A program made the translations under genes and the position numbers. Shown here piece by piece: positions 40,878 to 47,487 of a stretch of DNA of 64,000 nucleotides. The DNA is from Pollutibacter sp044353505 (GTDB lineage Bacteria; Bacteroidota; Bacteroidia; Chitinophagales; Chitinophagaceae): the NCBI GenBank assembly GCA_044353505.1, contig JBILBU010000004.1, positions 38,465 through 102,464 on the forward strand, given 5' to 3'. Position 1 is the first letter of the stretch; every line of letters starts with the position of its first letter. Below the pieces are notes generated by a model. It was not told the origin of the DNA and made no database searches. It saw only the letters and a program-made list of their open reading frames with translations.

Positions 40878-41095
40878 GAATTGGAAATAGAAAAACAGAT
40901 ATCAGCCGCTGTATTACAGTAATTCGTTGAGCCTTAAAACAAATTAGGACAATAAGCTTAAACAATAAGATCGAAAATTAAAAAAAAATAAAAAATCTAC
41001 TTAAAAATCAACCTATTATATTAATTTACAATCTCCTAGTTAATCGGCTTGGTATAATTTATAAATGTTTAGTATAATTTATAAATGTTTAATAA
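40878..41095. other. Intergenic AT-rich region with no gene
   Basis: AT-rich sequence between the kinase relic and the lipoprotein gene. It contains the 20-bp tandem duplication at 41052-41091 and nothing else that can be supported. Confidence 0.5.
41052..41091. repeat. Two tandem copies of a 20-bp unit
   Basis: GTATAATTTATAAATGTTTA occurs twice in exact tandem, ending five bases before the ATG at 41096. Each copy holds a TATAATTT-like stretch, so the duplication may double a promoter element. Confidence 0.9.
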
Positions 41096-41695
41096 ATGCG
41101 AGTTATGCAAACTAAGAACAAAATGATCCTCGTATTTTTCTGTCTCATGGCCATTTGGAGCTGTGAAAAGAAAGATATTGAGACACCAAAGGAAAATGAA
41201 ATTGTAGATTCCAAGAAAATAATGGCTGGTGTATTGGCCACAGTTAACAATAGTAGTTTTGTATCAGCAGTAGAGGCGGCGGACACAGTCAATCTTCTAG
41301 ACCCTAATGCTGTTGATGTTAATCAACCAACACCTTATTATGCAACCTATGGTTCAAATGATTCTTCCTTGATTATTTTAGCCGACGGCCAATTGGGTAA
41401 CAACCCGGATTCGACAAGATTTGCCCAAATTTTGCTTTGGGTTACCCGTTTTAAAGGGGCGGACACATACAACACTGAGGATTTTTCAAGCTATTGTTCT
41501 TTTTCAATTGTTGATTCCTCTTACAACCTGAGGCAGTTCTTTAGTAGTGGAACGCCAAATGGCAATGTTACAATAAACTATTTTGATACTGCAGCCAATA
41601 CCATCAGTGGTACCTTTGAGTTCAACGCAATCTCAAATGACAGTATTCTGGTTGTTAAGAACGGTGTTTTTAATTCGGTTAAAATAAACCGATAA
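41096..41695 (+). CDS. Hypothetical lipoprotein (DUF6252-like)
   Basis: A 199-residue secreted lipoprotein with signal MILVFFCLMAIW and lipobox Cys in WSCEKKD. The mature part is rich in Asp, Asn and Ser, with MAGVLATVNNSSFVSA followed by repeated beta-strand-like stretches and NTISGTFEFNA near the end. This order is common in Bacteroidota lipoproteins of the DUF6252 type. No function is known. Start could be nine bases later at the ATG at 41105. A 20-bp duplication sits right before it. Confidence 0.7.
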   Translation: MRVMQTKNKMILVFFCLMAIWSCEKKDIETPKENEIVDSKKIMAGVLATVNNSSFVSAVEAADTVNLLDPNAVDVNQPTPYYATYGSNDSSLIILADGQLGNNPDSTRFAQILLWVTRFKGADTYNTEDFSSYCSFSIVDSSYNLRQFFSSGTPNGNVTINYFDTAANTISGTFEFNAISNDSILVVKNGVFNSVKINR

Positions 41696-41771
41696 TTTAT
41701 TCTCAGATTGAGATTTTGAATTAGTTATTGCGTAAAATATGAGAAGTACGAAAGATGTTTTGTTGAAGCAT

Positions 41772-42923
41772 CTATTTGCTCAACTGTATCCGAAACGTGG
41801 TGCCATGTTCAGCATCTGAATGCTTTACAAAAAGTTGTCCCCCATGATACTCCTCAATGATCCGTTTAGAAAGGGTTAGTCCGAGGCCCCACCCTCTTTT
41901 TTTTGTGGTAAACCCCGGAGTAAAAATTTGTTGTTGTCTGCCTTCTGGAATGCCTTTGCCCGTATCGCACACATCAATAAAAACTTCTTTCTCATTATCA
42001 GAAATGACTACTTCAACACTACCCTTTCCTTCCGTAGCGTCCAATGCATTTTTCAAAAGATTTTCAACAACCCATTCCATTAGCGGTGCGGAAATATGTA
42101 CATTAAGTTGTTCTTGACAAGCAATCCGAAAAACAATCTTGGTTTTTTCAGAGGCCCGTTTTTTAATATAATCAACTGCATGAGAAACAAGATCTACCAG
42201 ATTGCATAATTTCTTTTTGGGCTTGCCGCCAATCATGCTAAAGCGATCAGCAATCAGCTTCAAACGCTGGATATCCTTTTCCATTTCAGGTAATACCAAC
42301 TTAGCGTCCTGCCCTTGATTCATGAGTTCTGTCCACCCCGAAAGCGCAGAGATGGGTGTTCCCAACTGATGAGCTGTTTCTTTTGCTAGTCCAGCCCAAA
42401 GATGATTTTGAGCAGACCGGTGTTGATTTCGAATAGAGACCAACATCAAGATCGTAAAAAGAATAACGACGATTAGCTGTACTAGTGGGAAATACCGGAT
42501 TTGTGTTAGCAGGGTAGATTCGCCATAATAATATCTGTTGAACTTTTTTCCATCAGCATCAAGATACGTGGTGATGAAAGCACCCTTTCGGCGATAGGAA
42601 GAAACAAGTTCATTTAAATGATTTTTGTCCTGAGCCACACTGAGTGTATCGATATTGATATAGCTCATTACACTATCACGCTCGTCTGTTTCAATTACAG
42701 GAATAGTTTGTTGCTCTGCTACAATGATAGAGGCCAAGGAAAGATTTTCAGTTCCTGAGGATTGTAGAATCATTTGTTGTGCAGCAACCCACTCTTCTAC
42801 TTTCTTTCTTTCCCGTTCAGATATTTTGTTGGACAAAGCATTTGAATAGAAGAATGTTCCGACTACGATAATAACCGCAATCAGCGACATGAATAACTTC
42901 CAAGTAGTTGGCTTATTTGGCAT
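41772..42923 (-). CDS. Membrane sensor histidine kinase
   Basis: A 383-residue kinase from MPNKPTTWKLFMSLIAV (42923; the frame is open a further 22 codons). Two membrane helices (residues about 10-28 and 150-170) flank a periplasmic sensor of roughly 120 residues. The H-box is AKETAHQLGTPISALSGW, the N-box VVENLLKNALDA, G1 DTGKGIPEG and G2 GWGLGLTLSKRII. No receiver or response regulator gene is adjacent, so it is an orphan here. It is divergent from the glycosyltransferase gene. Confidence 0.92.
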   Translation of the reverse strand: MPNKPTTWKLFMSLIAVIIVVGTFFYSNALSNKISERERKKVEEWVAAQQMILQSSGTENLSLASIIVAEQQTIPVIETDERDSVMSYINIDTLSVAQDKNHLNELVSSYRRKGAFITTYLDADGKKFNRYYYGESTLLTQIRYFPLVQLIVVILFTILMLVSIRNQHRSAQNHLWAGLAKETAHQLGTPISALSGWTELMNQGQDAKLVLPEMEKDIQRLKLIADRFSMIGGKPKKKLCNLVDLVSHAVDYIKKRASEKTKIVFRIACQEQLNVHISAPLMEWVVENLLKNALDATEGKGSVEVVISDNEKEVFIDVCDTGKGIPEGRQQQIFTPGFTTKKRGWGLGLTLSKRIIEEYHGGQLFVKHSDAEHGTTFRIQLSK

Positions 42924-43010
42924 GAGAAGTGAAAATCTACCACTATTTGTGGATTTCAGCAAAAATGACCATTTATGTTGTGCTTCCAAATTATTTTAGT
43001 CGATTAATGC

Positions 43011-43018
43011 TAATTTTG
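43011..43018 (+). promoter_or_regulatory. -7 promoter box of the glycosyltransferase gene
   Basis: TAATTTTG matches TAnnTTTG. It ends seven bases before the ATG at 43026, implying a leaderless or nearly leaderless mRNA. Confidence 0.45.
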
Positions 43019-43025
43019 AACGGAG

Positions 43026-44066
43026 ATGCATGAAATAAACAATCAACCAACAGTAGCCGTGGTCATTCTAAACTGGAATGGCAGAAAATATCTTGAGCAG
43101 TTCCTTCCAAGTGTTTTGGCCTCTACGTATAAAAATGTTGTTATTTATGTTGCAGACAACGGGTCAACAGACGACTCAGTTTCATATTTAACTCGGCAAT
43201 ACCCTGAGATCAAAATTCTCTCATATTCTACAAACGAGGGGTTTGCAGGTGGATATAATCGAGCCTTGAAGGAAGTGGATGAAGAACTCCTGGTTCTCCT
43301 CAATTCAGATATTGAAGTTACTCCTGGCTGGCTTGAACCTGCTATTGACTTATTCAGTCGCCATGCAGACCTTGCCGCTATTCAGCCTAAAATATTGGAC
43401 TACAACAACAAAGCAAATTTTGAATATGCCGGTGCTGGCGGTGGTTGGATTGATCGATTTGGATATCCATTTTCAAAAGGCCGCATATTTGATATCCTTG
43501 AAAAAGACGAGAGGCAATATGATACGCCAACGGAAATTTTTTGGGCTTCTGGAGCCTCAATGATCATAAAAAAATCTGTATTCAATGAAGTGGGGGGGTT
43601 TGACCCATTCTTTTTTGCCCATCAGGAAGAAATTGATATATGTTGGAGGATCCACCTGGCTGGATACAAGATCATGTCATGCCCTTCGTCAGTGGTGTAC
43701 CATATCGGAGGAGGAACCTTGGCTAAGGATAATCCCGATAAAATATTTCTAAACTTCAGGAACAACCTGATTATGCTATGGAAAAACCTTTCGGGGCTTG
43801 AGGCCATCTATGTATTGTTGGTTAGGTTTCTACTTGATGCCACCAGTGCCTGGAAAAACTTAATCGTTGGCAAAACCCCTTATTTTATTGCAGTAGCAAG
43901 GGCACATATGGGATTCATGGGTTGGCTGATCTCGGGTAGAAGCCAATCCGTATACCCTGTGAAGAGATCTGGGCAAGTCAAAGGAATCTATAAAGGGAGT
44001 GTTGTTTGGCAGCACTTTGTATTGGGCAAAAACAAGTTTTCTGAAATTATTACTGAGAGTACTTGA
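43026..44066 (+). CDS. Family 2 glycosyltransferase
   Basis: A 346-residue GT-A enzyme. The nucleotide-sugar site begins VAVVILNWNGRKYLEQFLPS and continues YVADNGSTDDSVSYL; the DxD-equivalent is VLLNSDIEV. ASGASMIIKKSVFNEVGGFD and the AHQEEIDICWRIHLAGYKI acid-base region are typical of rhamnosyl/N-acetylglucosaminyl-type GT2 members. A hydrophobic stretch near residue 260 may tie it to the membrane. It probably adds a sugar to a surface glycan. Donor and acceptor are unknown. Confidence 0.92.
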   Translation: MHEINNQPTVAVVILNWNGRKYLEQFLPSVLASTYKNVVIYVADNGSTDDSVSYLTRQYPEIKILSYSTNEGFAGGYNRALKEVDEELLVLLNSDIEVTPGWLEPAIDLFSRHADLAAIQPKILDYNNKANFEYAGAGGGWIDRFGYPFSKGRIFDILEKDERQYDTPTEIFWASGASMIIKKSVFNEVGGFDPFFFAHQEEIDICWRIHLAGYKIMSCPSSVVYHIGGGTLAKDNPDKIFLNFRNNLIMLWKNLSGLEAIYVLLVRFLLDATSAWKNLIVGKTPYFIAVARAHMGFMGWLISGRSQSVYPVKRSGQVKGIYKGSVVWQHFVLGKNKFSEIITEST

Positions 44067-44084
44067 AATATACCCTTGATTGTT

Positions 44085-44092
44085 TATTTTTG
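44085..44092 (+). promoter_or_regulatory. -7 promoter box of a small membrane protein gene
   Basis: TATTTTTG matches TAnnTTTG, with a TTG at 44063-44065 nineteen bases upstream, close to the -33 spacing. The ATG at 44110 follows. Confidence 0.5.
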
Positions 44093-44109
44093 CCCAGCAA
44101 AACAAGGAT

Positions 44110-44316
44110 ATGCAACAGAATACGACTGAAACAGTAGAAAAGAATGATTTTGGAAGAAATTGGGTGATTTCATCACGTTTCTTATTTCATATACAACTCT
44201 TCGCCATCGTGGCATTTGTGTTGGGGGGATGCTATGGTTTGTATAGCCTGCGCTATAAAGGCAAACCAAAAGTTGAAGTTCCCGAAAGCACACTCTATAC
44301 TCCAAAATACAAATAA
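44110..44316 (+). CDS. Small single-helix membrane protein
   Basis: A 68-residue protein starting MQQNTTETVEKNDFGRNWVI. One membrane helix (FHIQLFAIVAFVLGGCYGLY, residues about 28-47) separates an acidic N-terminus from a proline-rich basic tail. An ATG at 44080 would place the start upstream of the -7 box and is rejected. A good promoter and a position between the GT2 gene and the tRNA operon support it as real. Function is unknown. Confidence 0.6.
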   Translation: MQQNTTETVEKNDFGRNWVISSRFLFHIQLFAIVAFVLGGCYGLYSLRYKGKPKVEVPESTLYTPKYK

Positions 44317-44346
44317 GAAAATTGTATTTTGAATAGTTTCTTTCGT

Positions 44347-44354
44347 TATTTTTG
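44347..44354 (+). promoter_or_regulatory. -7 promoter box of the tRNA-Gly/tRNA-Leu operon
   Basis: TATTTTTG matches TAnnTTTG, is followed by GCACCCC and lies 24 bases before tRNA-Gly. A TTTG at 44328 is a possible -33 element, though the 15-base spacer is short. Confidence 0.5.
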
Positions 44355-44378
44355 CACCCCTTATGTTCTTTAATTAAT

Positions 44379-44451
44379 GCGGAAGTAGCTCAGCTGGTAG
44401 AGCACAACCTTGCCAAGGTTGGGGTCGCGGGTTCGAATCTCGTCTTCCGCT
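44379..44451 (+). tRNA. tRNA-Gly (anticodon GCC)
   Basis: A 73-base tRNA with acceptor stem GCGGAAG/CTTCCGC, D-arm AGCTCAGCTGGTAGAGC, anticodon loop TTGCCAA in a CAACC/GGTTG stem, T-loop GGTTCGAATC and discriminator T. CCA is not encoded. Confidence 0.97.
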
Positions 44452-44453
44452 CT

Positions 44454-44482
44454 AAAAATTCCATCTCCTGATGGAATTTTTT
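44454..44482 (+). terminator. Hairpin between tRNA-Gly and tRNA-Leu
   Basis: A perfect stem AAAATTCCATC / GATGGAATTTT with a TCCT loop and a T run. It starts two bases after tRNA-Gly and may end most transcripts before tRNA-Leu. Confidence 0.8.
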
Positions 44483-44513
44483 ATTTCTGATGTTCACTTT
44501 TAGTGAGTCAGAT

Positions 44514-44600
44514 GCCCTGGTGGTGGAATTGGTAGACACGCAGGACTTAAAATCCTGTTCGCTGAAAAAGCGAGTGCGGGTTCAAGTCCCGCCCGGGGCA
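44514..44600 (+). tRNA. tRNA-Leu (anticodon TAA)
   Basis: An 87-base class II tRNA. Acceptor stem GCCCTGG/CCGGGGC includes a T-G pair; the anticodon stem CAGGA/TCCTG encloses CTTAAAA (anticodon TAA). There is a long variable arm, a T-loop GGTTCAAGTCC and discriminator A. Confidence 0.97.
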
Positions 44601-44658
44601 CTTCTTTATAGTTTCAAGTGATAATTTGATTGGATTGCAGGGACTAGGAATACAGCCA

Positions 44659-44694
44659 GGGACAAGGGACAGGGGACAGGGGACGAGGGACGAG
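44659..44694 (+). repeat. G-run repeat with G-quadruplex pattern
   Basis: Five runs of three or four Gs separated by ACA, ACAA or ACGA occur within 36 bases (GGGACAAGGGACAGGGG...). This fits the G3+N1-7 quadruplex rule. It lies between tRNA-Leu(TAA) and the convergent SOUL gene. Confidence 0.65.
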
Positions 44695-44802
44695 AAATAC
44701 AATGTTTATTCGTTTAGTTGATTAGTCATCAACGCATCAACAATCATCACCCACCTGCTTAGCATATTTTAAACAAGAATGAAGGATGAGAATTTGTCTT
44801 AA

Positions 44803-45405
44803 TCAATTACTCGCCTGCCATTCAATAGCAACAATGACCTCATTTTTTCTACCAATCAATTGATACGGAGGATTGTAGCCTAGGTATCTAAAATGTCCTG
44901 TTGTTTTTATCCCCTTCTCTTCTAATGCTTTTCCTAATTGTGCTGCATATTTTTTGATGGATTCGTCATTTGCAAATCCACCAAATTCGATGGCTGCAGC
45001 ATATTCTCCTGGTGTTTCATGTAGCTTAACACCAGCGTCATTTGGACGAGGCAAGTTGTTTATATCATATTCAGATGGCATGACAAAGCTCATGGAAGAT
45101 CCTTCATTGCTGATATCCATGTGCACCGGAGATGTCATGGCAATCTTGGAGGATGTTTCATTATTCCCAAAAATATAGCCTGCAATTTTTCGAAAGCCAC
45201 TGCTGCCAAGCTCCCTATAGGATTTGGCAGTGGATTGAATTGTGGCGAATGTGGCGGGTGGATAATACCTAATCTCGAAGTTGTCTTCCTTCTTCACAAC
45301 TTTATACTGCTGCTTTTCAATCTTGCTGGTTGACATGGCCATAAAGGATTGAAATATGATAAAAATCAATAAAAGAGAAGCTAGGGTAATTATCATTGTT
45401 TTCAT
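44803..45405 (-). CDS. SOUL-family heme-binding protein
   Basis: A 200-residue protein from MKTMIITLASLLLIFIIF (45405; the frame extends eight codons upstream). An N-terminal membrane anchor is followed by a SOUL domain: YKVVKKEDNFEIRYYPPATF, SKIAMTSPVHMD, FVMPSEYDI and ETPGEYAAAIEFGGFA near the centre. SOUL/HBP proteins bind heme or tetrapyrroles. Its role could be heme storage or transport, but no heme gene is adjacent. Anchoring suggests action at the inner-membrane periplasmic side. Confidence 0.88.
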   Translation of the reverse strand: MKTMIITLASLLLIFIIFQSFMAMSTSKIEKQQYKVVKKEDNFEIRYYPPATFATIQSTAKSYRELGSSGFRKIAGYIFGNNETSSKIAMTSPVHMDISNEGSSMSFVMPSEYDINNLPRPNDAGVKLHETPGEYAAAIEFGGFANDESIKKYAAQLGKALEEKGIKTTGHFRYLGYNPPYQLIGRKNEVIVAIEWQASN

Positions 45406-45516
45406 AACAAGGTATATCTCTAATAACAAAAAACAAATGATTTAAGTTCAAATGGTATCCCTTTTATCAAATCAATGATCAGTAATTTAACATCTTCAAA
45501 CAGAGATAATGAATCG

Positions 45517-47217
45517 CTAGATAAGATTCTTAGCCTTTCGGCTATCCAACCCCATCATACTTCCAGCATAAGCAAACACCAACACCGCAATGGCGCCGAT
45601 GGCATTTAGCCACAACCACCCGATGTCGGTAAAGGCATACATCGCGACAACAACGATCTCACCAAGAATGGCTGCATAAAAAACAGCCGTGCTGCCCACG
45701 CTTTTAAGATAGAAGGCAACAAGAAAAATTCCCAACATCACCCCATAGAACCATGAGCCCAGGATATTAACTGCTTCAATCAAGCTTCCAAGGCTGGTTG
45801 CAAACTGTGCGAACATGATACAAAAGACACCCCAAAAAAGGGTGTAGATTCTAGATAGCTTGAACTCTTCTGGTTCGCTTGGATTGGCATTGATGTACTG
45901 CTTGTGAAAGTCGATTAGCGTTGAGGAAGAGAGGGAATTAAGCGCTGCAGCAATGCTTCCCCAAGCTGCAAGAAAAATAACAGCAATCAACAGTCCAACC
46001 AATCCTCTTGGCATATGGTCCATCACAAATCGGATGAAGATGTAGTTGGTATCGGTCTTTTCTACGGAGATACCAGACTCTTTCACCAAGTCCTTGAACC
46101 TTGCCCTGAGTTGCTCCTCTTTTGCATTGATCTTCTTTAAAGCGCCCCTTACATTATTATCTTGACCTTGGCCCCAACTGTTAAGCAACTGTTTTTTTTC
46201 AAGTGTGACCTGATCATGCTCCTGTTCAATAGCCATGACCTGACTCCGATAGGCCGTTTGCTTAAGCTTATCAACTGCCAACTGATTAAAATATAAAGGC
46301 GATGCATGAAATAAATAATACACAAACACCAACACGCCAATCATTAAAATAAAAAACTGCATGGGGATCTTGACAATGCCATTCATTAAAAAACCAATTC
46401 GACTCTGCTTGATGGAGCTTGCCGTAAGATATCTTCCCACCTGGCTTTGGTCTGTTCCGAAATAAGAAAGTGCAAGAAAAAAACCACCAATCAATCCACT
46501 AAACATATTAAACCGATCATTCCAGTCAAATCCCTGCTCAGTAATCCCCGTTGTAATGATGTTCATCTTTCCCATATCCCTGCCTAAGTCAATTGCAGAA
46601 CTAAGCCCAACACCATCAGGCAACATATCGAGGATCAAATAAGCAGCAAAGAACAATCCTGCAAAAATAATAATCAATTGGAGTTGTTGGGTATACGCAA
46701 CAGCCCTTGCGCCACCGCTGATGCTGTAGATGATAACAATACCTCCCATGATTACATTGGTGAGGTAAATATTCCATCCAAAAACAGATGACATGATAAT
46801 TGCGGGTGCATAAATGCTGATGCCCGTAGAAAGCGCTCTGGATATTAAGAATACGCCTGCAGTAAAAGTTCTGGTTCGCTTATCGAATCGCTTTTCCAAA
46901 TATTCATAGGCGGTATAAATATTGAGTTTAGTAAAAATCGGAATGAAGGTGATGGACAATACCACCATGGCCAATGGCAACCCAAAATAATATTGCACAA
47001 AGCGCATACCATCTGTGTAGGCCTGACCCGGACCAGAAAGAAAGGTTATGGCACTGGCTTGTGTGCCAACCACACTCAACATCACCATGTACCAAGGAAG
47101 TTCTCTATTGCTTCGATAATACCCGTTGATATCCTTGGTTGCCTTCCCCTTGTAGATGCCATATAGCACCACCAGCAGCAGGGTTAACAACAATACAAAC
47201 CAATCAATGAAGGCCAT
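45517..47217 (-). CDS. Sodium:solute symporter (SSS family)
   Basis: A 566-residue transporter with about 13 membrane helices. Features are the N-terminal FIDWFVLLLTLLLVVLYGIY, RELPWYMVMLSVVGTQASAI (sodium site 2 area), ISGGARAVAYTQQLQLIIIF and WGSIAAALNSLSSSTLIDF. A cytoplasmic loop between residues 300 and 390 is long and charged. It is the last gene of a minus-strand operon PIG-L, 51-residue protein, 37-residue protein, symporter, with overlaps or gaps of 14 bases or less. Likely imports a sugar or sialic-acid-like solute, perhaps one released by the PIG-L deacetylase. Confidence 0.93.
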   Translation of the reverse strand: MAFIDWFVLLLTLLLVVLYGIYKGKATKDINGYYRSNRELPWYMVMLSVVGTQASAITFLSGPGQAYTDGMRFVQYYFGLPLAMVVLSITFIPIFTKLNIYTAYEYLEKRFDKRTRTFTAGVFLISRALSTGISIYAPAIIMSSVFGWNIYLTNVIMGGIVIIYSISGGARAVAYTQQLQLIIIFAGLFFAAYLILDMLPDGVGLSSAIDLGRDMGKMNIITTGITEQGFDWNDRFNMFSGLIGGFFLALSYFGTDQSQVGRYLTASSIKQSRIGFLMNGIVKIPMQFFILMIGVLVFVYYLFHASPLYFNQLAVDKLKQTAYRSQVMAIEQEHDQVTLEKKQLLNSWGQGQDNNVRGALKKINAKEEQLRARFKDLVKESGISVEKTDTNYIFIRFVMDHMPRGLVGLLIAVIFLAAWGSIAAALNSLSSSTLIDFHKQYINANPSEPEEFKLSRIYTLFWGVFCIMFAQFATSLGSLIEAVNILGSWFYGVMLGIFLVAFYLKSVGSTAVFYAAILGEIVVVAMYAFTDIGWLWLNAIGAIAVLVFAYAGSMMGLDSRKAKNLI

Positions 47218-47221
47218 ACGG

Positions 47222-47335
47222 TTATTTTGAAATCAAATAAAAAAAAATGATCTCTGCCAACAACAAAAAGATCACAAGAGCATACCAGTATGACCATCGA
47301 GGGAATATAGGTGGCTTTTCTTCAAGCTGACTCAT
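47222..47335 (-). CDS. 37-residue membrane protein preceding the symporter
   Basis: Reads MSQLEEKPPIFPRWSYWY followed by one hydrophobic helix ALVIFLLLAEIIFFYLI and SK. Its ATG at 47335 overlaps the TGA of the gene before it, and its stop is four bases before the symporter ATG. The tight coupling and the single transmembrane span after an aromatic belt argue for a genuine small subunit or accessory of the symporter. Confidence 0.75.
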   Translation of the reverse strand: MSQLEEKPPIFPRWSYWYALVIFLLLAEIIFFYLISK

Positions 47336-47487
47336 CGCTTATCACGTTTATAAATAATTGCAGCAACAATAATACCGATTAGTAACCCCAATCCTATTTT
47401 CTTTCTCACCAGCGCAATGAGCAATCCAACCCCAATACCCACTACCAATGCAAACACTGGTGATCGTTGTTTTTTATTTTGTTCCAT
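47332..47487 (-). CDS. 51-residue two-helix membrane protein
   Basis: Starts MEQNKKQRSPVFALVVGIGV and continues with the helix VGIGVGLLIALV, then RKK and the second helix IGLGLLIGIIVAAIIY, ending KRDKR. The two glycine-rich helices with a basic loop form a hairpin membrane protein. It overlaps the 3' end of the PIG-L gene by 14 bases and the following small gene by four, so it is translated as part of the operon. No function is recognised. Confidence 0.75.
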   Translation of the reverse strand: MEQNKKQRSPVFALVVGIGVGLLIALVRKKIGLGLLIGIIVAAIIYKRDKR

